A DNA stretch of 46,137 nucleotides from JAAYCI01 sp964370045 (GTDB lineage: Bacteria; Bacillota; Clostridia; Oscillospirales; Ruminococcaceae). The stretch covers positions 1 through 46,137 of the forward strand of contig CAYJGZ010000017.1 of NCBI GenBank assembly GCA_964370045.1. The letters run 5' to 3'. Below, one piece after another: positions 6,949 to 15,354 of this stretch. A program made the position numbers and the translations under genes. The notes beneath the pieces were generated by a model. The model did no database searches and was not told the origin of the DNA. It worked only from the letters and a program-made list of their open reading frames with translations. Each line of letters begins with the position of its first letter. Positions within the stretch are counted from its first letter, which is position 1.

Positions 6949-8609
6949 AATTCGATAACTTCCTTTGCCAAAACTGCATTTTTGAATATGTGGCGGCTCA
7001 TTCTGTTTGCGCTGGTGGTGTAAAAGCTGTTGCCTGAGAAAAACTCATTTGCACTACCCTGTGTCACGATGTTTCCGCCGAAAAACAGCGCGCACCTGTC
7101 GGCGTACATAGCGCAAAACTCCACATCGTGCGACACCATAAGCACGCTGACACCCTCTGCTTGCAGTTTTTTTAATATTTCCCCAAACTTTTGCTTGAAG
7201 CAGCTGTCCATTCCTTTTGTCGGCTCGTCCAAAAGCAGGATTTTCGGCTTTAAGAGCATCACCTTTGCAAGTGCCGCCCTTTGCTGTTCCCCTCCGCTTA
7301 GGTCGTATGGGTGAAAGCTTAAAAGATGCTCTATCTCCACCTTTTGCGCTATTTCCTCCACCGCCGCCTGCTTTTGCTCCTTTGAAAGCTTTTTACCGCT
7401 CAGCATGAGCGCAAGGTCATCCTGCACCGTCTTTTTAACAAATATAGACTGTGGATTTTGTGGAAGCACCCCAAGACAGCCGTCGAAAAGCTGCTCCCTT
7501 TTTATTTTGGAAACCTCCGTGTCATTTATGTGTATTTTCCCTCTGTATGGCTTTTGGATAGTGGAAATAAGCGATAATGCGGTGGTTTTTCCTGTGCCGT
7601 TGCCACCCAAGATGCAAAACAGCTCTCCCTTTTTCAGGCACAGCGACACGCCCGCCACAACATCCTTGCCCTCACGGGAGTACCTAAACCACACGTCCTT
7701 CATACGCAAAACGTCATCGCTTGTTTTGGTGTTTTGGGTATTTTGCCTTTGGCTAACCTCTTTGTACACAATCTCCTTGCTTTGGGAAATTTCGCTGAGC
7801 CAGTTCCTGCCGTCACGCACGGTGAGCGGACAGGCGGTGCCACTGTTTACGCCTGCAAACACCTGCATCGCCGTGGGCATGGACAGGAACATATCATGCC
7901 CTGCGCTCTTCAGCCCCTGCCCCACCCTGTGCGGCTCGTCCTGAAAAATAATGCCGCCCTTATCCAGCACAATCACCCTGTCCGCCGCAGGGAACACATC
8001 CTCCATGCGGTGCTCTGTGATGATGACCGTAGTGCCTATTTCCCTGTTTATGCGGCTGATTGTCTGCAAAAAGTCAGACGCCGCTATGGGGTCCAGCTGT
8101 GCCGTAGGCTCGTCCAAAACAAGCACCTGCGGCTGCATTGCCATGATGGACGCAAGGTTCAAAAGCTGTTTTTGGCCGCCCGAAAGCTCGGTGACATTTT
8201 TGTAAAACCATTCCTCTATGCCAAAATAGTTTGCCATTTCAGCCACACGCAGGCGTATTGTCTCCTGGTCGTAGCCAAGGCTCTCCAGCCCAAACGCAAG
8301 CTCGTGCCACACCTTGTCCGTCACTATTTGGTTGTCGGGGTTTTGCATCACAAAGCCTATTTTTTGCGCTTGGTCTCTGTCCGAAATAAGCTCCAGCGCC
8401 TGCCCGTCAAAGTGTATTTCACCCGTGCGTGTGCCGTGCGGTGTTAAAACAGGCTTTAAGTGCCGTAGCAGTGTGCTTTTTCCGCATCCGGACTTTCCGC
8501 AAATGCACACAAACTCACCCTGTTTTATTTCAAAGCTTATGTCGCTGAGAACTTTGCTTTCCCTCTCGGGGTATGTGAAGTTCAAATTTTTAACCGTAAA
8601 CTGTGCCAT
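6906..8609 (-). CDS. ecfA: ECF transporter double ATPase (fused EcfA-type)
   Basis: These 567 residues carry two complete ABC ATPase domains in one chain. The first has Walker A GKSGCGKSTLL, signature LSGGQKQ and Walker B VLVLDEP. The second, starting near residue 305, has GGNGTGKTTAL, LSGGEQQ and ILLLDEP. ECF transporters usually need two ATPase subunits, and here they are fused, so the module looks dedicated and complete. The gene overlaps the end of ecfT by 28 bases and is overlapped by the S component gene, which implies tight translational coupling. The start ATG has GAGGATAGAAG upstream. It drives uptake from the cytoplasmic side, probably of cobalamin given the operon. Confidence 0.93.
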   Translation of the reverse strand: MAQFTVKNLNFTYPERESKVLSDISFEIKQGEFVCICGKSGCGKSTLLRHLKPVLTPHGTRTGEIHFDGQALELISDRDQAQKIGFVMQNPDNQIVTDKVWHELAFGLESLGYDQETIRLRVAEMANYFGIEEWFYKNVTELSGGQKQLLNLASIMAMQPQVLVLDEPTAQLDPIAASDFLQTISRINREIGTTVIITEHRMEDVFPAADRVIVLDKGGIIFQDEPHRVGQGLKSAGHDMFLSMPTAMQVFAGVNSGTACPLTVRDGRNWLSEISQSKEIVYKEVSQRQNTQNTKTSDDVLRMKDVWFRYSREGKDVVAGVSLCLKKGELFCILGGNGTGKTTALSLISTIQKPYRGKIHINDTEVSKIKREQLFDGCLGVLPQNPQSIFVKKTVQDDLALMLSGKKLSKEQKQAAVEEIAQKVEIEHLLSFHPYDLSGGEQQRAALAKVMLLKPKILLLDEPTKGMDSCFKQKFGEILKKLQAEGVSVLMVSHDVEFCAMYADRCALFFGGNIVTQGSANEFFSGNSFYTTSANRMSRHIFKNAVLAKEVIELCLQNNLQQKMITS

Positions 8610-9472
8610 CTTCTATCCTCTACTATGTTTATACTTACGGGAACAAGACAAAGTGCAAAGTACAAAAAGTATGTACCTATGCTCAAAAAATGCGTGTCGT
8701 TTATTAAAATCCTGGGAATATAGGAGGAGTAAACCGTCCTTGTGAGCACTGAGGCAACTATGCCTGCCACCGCCGTGAGCATCACCGAAAGCGCTATCAC
8801 ATCTCTGCGTTGCAGCGTAAAGTTTGAGAATGCTGTCCTTCCCTTTAGGCCGTAGCCACGGGATTTCATGGAGTCGGCGGTCTCTACCGAATTTTCAAGT
8901 GCCCACGTCGTCATTATGGACACTATCTCCAGCGAATTTTTTATGCGCCGCATTAGGCTGCCCGTGCCCACGTTTCTGCCGATACACTTTTGCGCATTTG
9001 ACACTATTTTCAGCTGTGCTCTAAACCTTGGTACAAAGCGCAGGCACATGGAAAAAATCAGCGACATAGCAGGAATAACCTTGCCGAAAAGGTATATAAA
9101 CTTGTCCGAGGTCATAACGCTGTTGTAGCAGGAAAACCACAGTATCACGCTGACAAACATCGCCGCCGTGACAACACCGTATATGATGGACTCAAGCGTT
9201 AGAGGGTTGTCGTTGATGTAAAGCAGTATTGTCTCTCCCCTGTGGTTAAAAGCAGGGTTTATCAGCGCCATAAGCAGTAGCGTTGGGATTATCATGAAAA
9301 GGTTGAACTTCCACGCACTGTTTCCTTTGAGATAAACCGAGTACACCACCGACGCAAAGAGGGATATTCCCAAAAATACAGGGTGCATCACAAACATGGA
9401 TATACATATCACCGCCGTAAAATAGGTGAAATTCACAAGTGGATGGTAGGAGGAAAAGTCGTCTCGTTTCAC
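8582..9472 (-). CDS. ecfT: ECF transporter T component
   Basis: This is a membrane scaffold protein of 296 residues. I place the start at GTG 9472, which shares bases with the TGA stop of the lipoprotein gene (GTGA overlap). Starting upstream at 9535 would add 21 non-conserved residues. Several hydrophobic helices fill the N-terminal half. The cytoplasmic coupling region carries ENSVETADSMKSRGYG, matching the SRG-type coupling motif of EcfT that docks on the ATPases. The gene lies between the DUF4430 lipoprotein and the fused ATPase, all overlapping, so it belongs to the riboswitch-controlled operon. Confidence 0.9.
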   Translation of the reverse strand: MKRDDFSSYHPLVNFTYFTAVICISMFVMHPVFLGISLFASVVYSVYLKGNSAWKFNLFMIIPTLLLMALINPAFNHRGETILLYINDNPLTLESIIYGVVTAAMFVSVILWFSCYNSVMTSDKFIYLFGKVIPAMSLIFSMCLRFVPRFRAQLKIVSNAQKCIGRNVGTGSLMRRIKNSLEIVSIMTTWALENSVETADSMKSRGYGLKGRTAFSNFTLQRRDVIALSVMLTAVAGIVASVLTRTVYSSYIPRILINDTHFLSIGTYFLYFALCLVPVSINIVEDRRWHSLRLKI

Positions 9473-10338
9473 TGTATGCCGCCCACCCATTCCGCACCGG
9501 GCAGGTCCCTGCCAAGGTCGCACGTGTAGCTCCACTCAATCACATCGCCGTCCTGTAGCATGTAGCGGCTACACCCGTAGTTTGGATACCAGCCGTTTAC
9601 GCTGTACATCCATCCGCTCAGCTCCCCTGCGCTGAACTCGTAAAAGTTGTTGATGCCCTCGATGTAGTGGCTGTTGTACAGCGGCGTAAAGGAAAACTCC
9701 ATGTGTATGCCGTTTGCCTGCGTCTCCCTCAAAAGCACGTCAAACACCGACTCCCCCTCGTAAAATGTAACCTGCTGTTGCTCGTAAATTACGCCCTCGC
9801 TTGTGGGGGATTCATCCAGCATGTACAAAAGCTCCGAATCCAGCTTGTCTATGTTGTTTAGTATGGTATCCATGCGAATGGACAGCGTTACCGTCTTTGC
9901 CGCACCCGTGTTCACCGTGACATCCTGTGGCTCTATGGGGGCAGGCCTGCCCTCGGGGGTGGGGTCTGTCAGGTATTGGTCAAGCCCCGTGGCATCGTCC
10001 CGTCCGTCGCCGTCCTCATCACTGAACGTGAAACCGGCGTCCTCGTAGTGATTGTATCCGCCCTCCTGCACAACTGTGCTGGTGTTGTCCTCGTACCGTG
10101 AGTAGTCCTCCTCACCTGCGGCGGCACCCTCAATCTCCTCAACGCTTATCATGTTTTCGGACGTACCACCTGCGGCAGTGCCCGAGGCGATGGCCTCCGA
10201 GGCTGTGCCCTGCATTGCCGCCGATTGCGTTTCGGGTGCGGAGGCTAAAAGGTCATTTGGGTTTTCTACCGAGCAGGCGGCAAAAAGCATCATCACAAGC
10301 ATAAACGACATAAGAACGCAAACTATTTTACTTTTCAT
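9469..10338 (-). CDS. DUF4430 lipoprotein, transcobalamin beta-domain-like
   Basis: The product has 289 residues. The N-terminus is a lipoprotein signal (hydrophobic run ending LFAAC, lipid-modified Cys about residue 22), then a low-complexity acidic Gly/Ala/Glu linker with a DEDGDGRDD stretch. The C-terminal 150 residues form one DUF4430 domain: FYEGESVFDVLLRETQ, YIEGINNFYEF, GWMYSVNGWYPNYG, and LQDGDVIEWSYTCDLGRDLG. This pattern resembles the beta domain of human transcobalamin, which also has an SVxDVL segment and a DGxxIE strand near its end. AGGAG lies five bases before the start. It sits between a barrel-containing surface protein and the ECF genes, so it likely captures corrinoid next to the importer (inference). 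Confidence 0.85.
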   Translation of the reverse strand: MKSKIVCVLMSFMLVMMLFAACSVENPNDLLASAPETQSAAMQGTASEAIASGTAAGGTSENMISVEEIEGAAAGEEDYSRYEDNTSTVVQEGGYNHYEDAGFTFSDEDGDGRDDATGLDQYLTDPTPEGRPAPIEPQDVTVNTGAAKTVTLSIRMDTILNNIDKLDSELLYMLDESPTSEGVIYEQQQVTFYEGESVFDVLLRETQANGIHMEFSFTPLYNSHYIEGINNFYEFSAGELSGWMYSVNGWYPNYGCSRYMLQDGDVIEWSYTCDLGRDLPGAEWVGGIQ

Positions 10339-10385
10339 CTTTACTCCTTTTTTGCATGTTTATACAAGCCGTCTTGCTCTCGTGG

Positions 10386-13300
10386 CTACATTTTTTCATC
10401 CTCTTCAAAAAGCTTGGCTATAATTTTCGCAAATGGCCGTGTATTGTTTTTCTTTGGAACACTTTCATCAAATAATGTATTCGTTTGCTCCTCTTGAAGG
10501 CTTTGCTCTTCCTCCTCGCCCGAGGGTTCATCGCTCAAAATTTCATGCGCATACGCTTTTTTTCGAGCTTTTTTCTTTTGGTAACTTATCAAAAATACCG
10601 CAGTGCCTGCGCTTAGTAGAATTATCGCCAGCGTAACTACTACTATACCTCCACCGTCAAAAAATGCGTTAGCTCCCTGCAAAAACCCCGCAAACGGTGT
10701 TCCCTCAAGCGCAGTGGAGAGTGCTGAAGCAAGTGGCATCTGCTCCAAAAACGCAGCCGCCGCAAGCGGTGTTTGCTCACCCTCGGCATTAAGTGCATCG
10801 CTCGGCAGGGTGGCAAGGCTATCAAGGCTTGCGCTTTTTGCGATAAAGTAATCTGCATTTTCGCTCACTATAAAGCGCACAACGCCCTCTGTCACGCCTA
10901 TTTTTTCCACCACTTCCGCGCGCATCTCCTGCTCGTTGTACTTAAAGAGTATGTACTCGCCGTCCGCAAGCTCCGACTCAAACTCAAGCAGTGCAACGCC
11001 GGGCAGTGTGCCCTCCTGCTCAAGGCTGATGGGCAGTGCCTCGGGCGAAAGCCTTAGAATGTTTTGGACATTTTCGCCCTGCGTTGTTATCCCTGCATCA
11101 AAGTCTGTCGGGTTTGTGACATCCTCGCCGTTAAAAATAAATGTGACCTGCTTGCTGGTGTCGTCAATTCTGCCGATGCCCTTTACGTTTTCGTCAATGC
11201 CTGCGATTTTTTCAAAGGCTTCTTTTGGAATTGTGCCGTTGTAGCTCTCGGTGGTAATCACTGTGGTGGTTCTTGCTGTAATATCGCTTGAGCTTGTCGG
11301 CCTTGGTATCACCGTGGTGGATGTGGGGGTTTTTAGCGATTCTGCGACGAAATATTCGCCACCCTCATACGTGCCAAACGAAAGCTTACCGCCGACAACC
11401 TCCACTTCACCCACAAGCTGTGCATCTCCCCCGTCAAAGTAATAAAGCTTGTGCACACCGTTTGAGAGCTGTGTCTCCACCGTGACGGTGGCATAGCCGG
11501 GTAGCTCGCCTTCCTGTGCAAAAACAAAGTACTCGCTCACCTCGTTCGCTATCCTTTCAATGTCGCTACGGCTTGAGGACGAGCCGTACATGCCCACCGC
11601 CATGTCACAAGGCCTGTCTATGTTCCTGCCATCAAATACTATGGAGTAGTAAAAATCCTCATCGCCCACAAGCTCATACTGCACCTGTTGCCCTTGTATC
11701 TGCTCAAAAAGCTCCTTTGGCACAACGCCCTCTTGCAGGCTTTGCATGATGGCATCCGCCAGCAGTAGGCTCTCCTCGTTTATTAGTAGGTTGCGGCTGT
11801 GCGTTGGTATATCCTCGTACATTCCCATAAGCTCGCTCACCGTGCTTTTATTTTGAAGAGTAAGCGGGCTTGTCTGATGGTTAATATACTTTTCAATCGC
11901 TTCATCGAGGTTAAATATCTGCTGCTGCCTGTTTTGTAGCTCCTGCAAAAGCCCTGCCACTTCATCAGACAAAAGCTTTGTATCCAAAAGTGCATCCTGT
12001 GCAAGGCTTTTTTCCTCGCCACTTGTGCCGCTTATAAAACGCTCAAGCTCCGCTTGTAAATCCTCAAGCTTTTTGCTTAAAAGCTCCACCGAGGACAGCT
12101 CGTCCATCTCTATGTCGGCCTTGCCCGGCAGGTCTTTCAGCCTATATTCAAGCTCCTCTTTTTCCCTCAAAAGCTCGTTCAGCGCATCGCTTGCGTTTGG
12201 GGTTTCGCCCTCGGTGGGCATTCCTGCCGCCTGCAATTTTTCAATGATGTTGTATATTGAATTGTGAAAGTTTATGTGTAGGTATGTGTAGGTTTTTTCG
12301 TAGGAAAAGTCGAGGTTGTCGTAACGCTCCTGCAACGCCTTCATTGCATCGTAAACAGCGTGTTTGTTTTGCTGTGTCACCTCCATGCTTTCAAGGTGTG
12401 CCGCCTCCAAAACAAGCGAGTCCGCCGCCGCAAAAAAGTTTGTCTTGGTGCTTATAGTAAAGCTTATGCGCCCGCCGTCCTCATTTACATAATAAAAGTT
12501 ATTTACGGTGTTAGGTATAATTTCGGTGTGCCGTGTAAGGTTTGTGTCGGCAGAACTTGTGAAAGGAGTGCTCTCCACCATCAAGTTTTCTTGTCCAAAC
12601 GGCACATCTATTACATATTGAGTTTTTCCCTCTTCAAAAACGACGCTGTACTTTTCGCTCTCTACATATTGCGAGTCGTAGCTCAGCGTTATGAAGGGGA
12701 TGTGGCTAAAAACTCCGTCGTTTTCGGGAGCGGCAGGCTCGTCGTCCTCGTCATCGTCTGGCTGTGTGTCGCCGCTGTTCATGTCCGTAAAGTCGTATAG
12801 GCGTGTCATGCCGTTTATCAGCCGATAGTATGCAAGCAAAGCAAGCTGTGCCTGCTCGCTCGCCATTCTGTCCGACTTGCCCGCAACTGCGGCAGGGTTT
12901 TGCGGGTCATTTGTGAATGAATGGGCAAAGCCCCCATCCTCCATGAGGTACTTCAAAAGGCCGTCGATGAGTGTGTTGCCGTTTTTGATAAAGCGTTCGT
13001 CCTCGTATGGGTCTATTCCCAAAGAGCACAGCGCAATGAGCATCTGTGCGGTGCTCTCGGCGTTCATCGTTCCCCAGCTTGAAAAATCTCCGTCGCTGTG
13101 CTGTTTTGTCCCCATGACATTCAGCGCCTCGGCTATCACCTGCCCTGCTGTCTTTTGTGCACCGCCGTATGCCGTATAAGTTTTTTCGCTGTTTTCGTAG
13201 GGTGCAAGCGCCTGAAGTGCCATGGCTGTGATGTCGGGGTCGGAGGAATCACCGCTGAGCGCAAAGCCACCGTCCGCAAGCTGACGCTCTAAAATAAGCG

Positions 13301-13880
13301 CAATCAAGTCATCTCTTTGGTAGCTTGCGTTTGCCGGCACATCGTAATTTTTACTGTCCAGCGCTATCAGTGCCCATATTGGGCCGTTTATGCCCTGCCG
13401 CTCCACCTGCCCAGATGCGTTTTTTGGGTTGTATATGCCGTCTGCGATAAGGTTCACGGGGTTTGCGTTTAGGTCCTGCCCGATACTTGTGGGGTCTGCG
13501 CCCATGGCCGTCACCGCAAGCGCTATTCTGTGCCACTCTGTTGTCTTGTTTCTGTCCAATAGTGCGGATGTCGCATACTTTTCGGTGATGTCCTGCTCTA
13601 TCGCATCAAGATAATTCCCGAATGTCTCCTCCTCGTATCCGTAGCGCTCCATGGCTATGGGGAACCAGTCGCCGTCTGTTGTGCCTGCACCCATCAGGAA
13701 ATTCTCGTTAAGCAAAATCTGATTTCCCTGTTTAGCCCACGTGAAATTTTCAAGGATTATTATTTCGAGCGCATCCTCGTCAATTTTGCTCACCTCTGCC
13801 GCCTTTATTGGGGTGGCATAGCTTATACTCACAAAGACAAGCGCCAACAAAACAATAACGCTAAGCACACTTTTTTTCAC
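10386..13880 (-). CDS. membrane-anchored surface protein with intrinsic-factor-like barrel
   Basis: The best start is GTG 13880 (AAAGGGG eight bases upstream); a TTG at 13898 would add six residues. The product is 1164 residues. In order: signal peptide 1-28, alpha/alpha-barrel 30-365 (QGINGPIWALIALD, DGGFALSGDSSDPDITAMAL, DERFIKNGNTLIDGLLKYL), a Asp/Glu/Pro linker near 371-388, a beta region to about 480, a helical coiled-coil-prone stretch 490-690, two related repeats (about 715-850 and 880-1017, each starting VPKELFEQI or IPKEAFEKI), a transmembrane helix 1077-1100 and a charged cytoplasmic tail. The barrel is clearly related to that in the 940-residue protein, but DUF4430 is absent; the next gene supplies it. 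It is the first gene after a riboswitch with a terminator. Role inferred: stalked surface capture of corrinoids. Confidence 0.8.
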   Translation of the reverse strand: MKKSVLSVIVLLALVFVSISYATPIKAAEVSKIDEDALEIIILENFTWAKQGNQILLNENFLMGAGTTDGDWFPIAMERYGYEEETFGNYLDAIEQDITEKYATSALLDRNKTTEWHRIALAVTAMGADPTSIGQDLNANPVNLIADGIYNPKNASGQVERQGINGPIWALIALDSKNYDVPANASYQRDDLIALILERQLADGGFALSGDSSDPDITAMALQALAPYENSEKTYTAYGGAQKTAGQVIAEALNVMGTKQHSDGDFSSWGTMNAESTAQMLIALCSLGIDPYEDERFIKNGNTLIDGLLKYLMEDGGFAHSFTNDPQNPAAVAGKSDRMASEQAQLALLAYYRLINGMTRLYDFTDMNSGDTQPDDDEDDEPAAPENDGVFSHIPFITLSYDSQYVESEKYSVVFEEGKTQYVIDVPFGQENLMVESTPFTSSADTNLTRHTEIIPNTVNNFYYVNEDGGRISFTISTKTNFFAAADSLVLEAAHLESMEVTQQNKHAVYDAMKALQERYDNLDFSYEKTYTYLHINFHNSIYNIIEKLQAAGMPTEGETPNASDALNELLREKEELEYRLKDLPGKADIEMDELSSVELLSKKLEDLQAELERFISGTSGEEKSLAQDALLDTKLLSDEVAGLLQELQNRQQQIFNLDEAIEKYINHQTSPLTLQNKSTVSELMGMYEDIPTHSRNLLINEESLLLADAIMQSLQEGVVPKELFEQIQGQQVQYELVGDEDFYYSIVFDGRNIDRPCDMAVGMYGSSSSRSDIERIANEVSEYFVFAQEGELPGYATVTVETQLSNGVHKLYYFDGGDAQLVGEVEVVGGKLSFGTYEGGEYFVAESLKTPTSTTVIPRPTSSSDITARTTTVITTESYNGTIPKEAFEKIAGIDENVKGIGRIDDTSKQVTFIFNGEDVTNPTDFDAGITTQGENVQNILRLSPEALPISLEQEGTLPGVALLEFESELADGEYILFKYNEQEMRAEVVEKIGVTEGVVRFIVSENADYFIAKSASLDSLATLPSDALNAEGEQTPLAAAAFLEQMPLASALSTALEGTPFAGFLQGANAFFDGGGIVVVTLAIILLSAGTAVFLISYQKKKARKKAYAHEILSDEPSGEEEEQSLQEEQTNTLFDESVPKKNNTRPFAKIIAKLFEEDEKM

Positions 13881-13931
13881 AAAAAAATCCCCTTTCAAGT
13901 CTTACGCAAAGACGAGAAAGAGGATTTTTCG

Positions 13932-13968
13932 CAAAACAAAAGTCCAAAGAAGTAATACTCCTTTGGAC
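13932..13968 (-). terminator. riboswitch-controlled intrinsic terminator
   Basis: On the minus strand GTCCAAAG (13968-13961) pairs perfectly with CTTTGGAC (13949-13942). Further pairing lies inside the loop, and TTTTGTTTT follows. It lies between the aptamer and the first gene, so it is the likely OFF state of the riboswitch. Confidence 0.85.
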
Positions 13969-14071
13969 GACAAGCTTTGCTCACTATTCACTTTTGGCGC
14001 TCATTTTACACAACCGTATGCGCAAAACACCCCAAAGCCAATGTGCAATCTTCCCTCACCGTCAGATATTG

Positions 14072-14235
14072 CAACTTTACGGGGCAGGTCTCCTGACTTG
14101 GCTTTAAGCCTACTCTATGCACCTTCCCAACATTACGTCAGTGGATATACATATTTCGTGGCCCCACAGTAGAAATGAGCTGTCTCGGACTTTGACCGAG
14201 TTCCCTTTTCAGCGGTTAAGCACCCAGTAAATTTG
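14072..14235 (-). promoter_or_regulatory. cobalamin riboswitch (upstream of ECF operon)
   Basis: The minus strand shows AAGGGAA, GGTCAAAGTCC, CAGCTC...CTACTGTGGGGCC, the core TCCACTGACG (14145-14136 region), TTGGGAAGG and AAGTCAGGAGACCTGCCCC, all hallmarks of the cobalamin aptamer. TTTAC and GTAAA close the outer helix. A strong promoter lies 75 bases upstream and a terminator hairpin about 100 bases downstream, so control of transcription elongation is likely. Confidence 0.95.
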
Positions 14236-14308
14236 AGGCAACGCCGCAAAATTGATGACACACACCAAAGTCACTCAGCATTCCTCTGTATTCTATTTTC
14301 ATGACCGA

Positions 14309-14337
14309 ATCATACTACACAATTTTTCGCTTGTCAA
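14309..14337 (-). promoter_or_regulatory. sigma-A promoter of the riboswitch-ECF operon
   Basis: TTGACA (14337-14332), 17 bases, TATGAT (14314-14309) on the minus strand, placed about 75 bases before the riboswitch aptamer. Confidence 0.85.
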
Positions 14338-14357
14338 CACCCACACTTGCTAATCGC

Positions 14358-14387
14358 GGAAATATTTTGTGGGTGAAAAATATTTCC
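14358..14387. repeat. perfect inverted repeat downstream of hslO
   Basis: GGAAATATTTT (14358-14368) is exactly complementary to AAAATATTTCC (14377-14387). It lies between the hslO stop and the ECF operon promoter. AT-rich and without a clear U-tract on the minus strand, it could be a weak hslO terminator or a protein-binding site. Confidence 0.5.
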
Positions 14388-14407
14388 TTGCTCTTTTGCG
14401 CACTGTT

Positions 14408-15292
14408 TCACCCCTCGCAAGCCTCCGAAATTATCCTTTCAATATCCGCCTTTTCAAAACTGTATGTCTTATCACAAAAATGGCACTCCACGTCAACCTT
14501 TGGCTCTTCCTTGTGCAGGCGATGCAGCTCTGCACTGCCAAGGCTTGCGAGTACCCCACGGGTGCGCTCCTCGCTACACGAACAGCGGTAATGTACCTGC
14601 TGTTCATCCAGCACATTTGGGTTAAATCCTTTTAGCATCATCTCGGCCATGTCCAGCGGTGTGCCACCCTGCGCCAAAAGGTCTGTCACTGCGGGCATGT
14701 GCGAAATATTGCGCTCCAGCAAGGAAATTTCCTCCTCCGTAGCCCCCGGCAGGAGCTGTAACAAAAAGCCACCTGCCTGCAATATGCTAAGGTCCTTGTC
14801 CACCAAAACGCCCAGTGAGCACACGCTGGGCGTTTGCTCGCTGGCGGCGTAGTAGGCGGTGATGTCCTCGCCTATCTCTCCGCTGACAAGCGGCACCTGC
14901 CCCATGTACGGCTCTTTCAGCCCCATGTTTCGCACCACCGAAAGGTTCCCGTTTGTACCCACAGCGCCGCCCACATTAAGCTTGCCGTCACTGCGCAGTG
15001 GAATTTCCACCAGCTTATTTACAGCGTATCCACGCACATTAGAATATCCATCGCTCACCGCTACCATCGGGCCGATAGGCCCTTTGCCGTCCACCCGCAA
15101 CGTGATGCTGTCATCAGCGCTTTTCAGCCAGCTGCCCATCAGCGATGCCGCCGTCAAAAGCCTGCCCAGCGCCGCCGACACAACCGCACTCGGTCTGTGC
15201 AGCTCTTCCATGGTTTTAACCATATTTGTTGAGTTTAGCGCACAAATAACAACGCCGCCGTTTTCCGAAATAGCACGCAACATATTTTTCAT
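14408..15292 (-). CDS. hslO: Hsp33 redox-regulated chaperone
   Basis: This 294-residue protein matches the Hsp33 family across its length. The start at 15292 is preferred because GGAG lies at the right distance; an ATG five codons upstream is possible. The N-terminal chaperone domain includes the GGPIGP-like segment VDGKGPIGPMVAVSDGYSNV. The C-terminus holds the redox zinc switch: CSCSEE near residue 240 and CHFCDK about 30 residues later. Under oxidative stress these cysteines release zinc and activate holdase function. It is followed by the B12 operon promoter and preceded closely by a methyltransferase gene. Confidence 0.95.
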   Translation of the reverse strand: MKNMLRAISENGGVVICALNSTNMVKTMEELHRPSAVVSAALGRLLTAASLMGSWLKSADDSITLRVDGKGPIGPMVAVSDGYSNVRGYAVNKLVEIPLRSDGKLNVGGAVGTNGNLSVVRNMGLKEPYMGQVPLVSGEIGEDITAYYAASEQTPSVCSLGVLVDKDLSILQAGGFLLQLLPGATEEEISLLERNISHMPAVTDLLAQGGTPLDMAEMMLKGFNPNVLDEQQVHYRCSCSEERTRGVLASLGSAELHRLHKEEPKVDVECHFCDKTYSFEKADIERIISEACEG

Positions 15293-15314
15293 TTTGCACA
15301 TCTCCATGTGTTTT

Positions 15315-15354
15315 GCACAAAACTATACAATAACAAGAATCATAGTTTTTGTGC
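15315..15354. repeat. inverted repeat between methyltransferase and hslO
   Basis: GCACAAAACTAT (15315-15326) pairs with ATAGTTTTTGTGC (15342-15354) apart from one bulged base. The repeat overlaps the end of the methyltransferase gene and lies just upstream of the hslO ribosome-binding site. No U-tract follows on the minus strand, so an RNA stability element or operator is as likely as a terminator. Confidence 0.5.

Noticed and set aside
3892..7944. Long plus-strand open frames opposite the surface-protein and ECF genes
   Set aside because: They are shadows of high-GC third positions on the coding strand, with low-complexity Arg/Pro/Cys/Ser-rich translations and no ribosome-binding sites.
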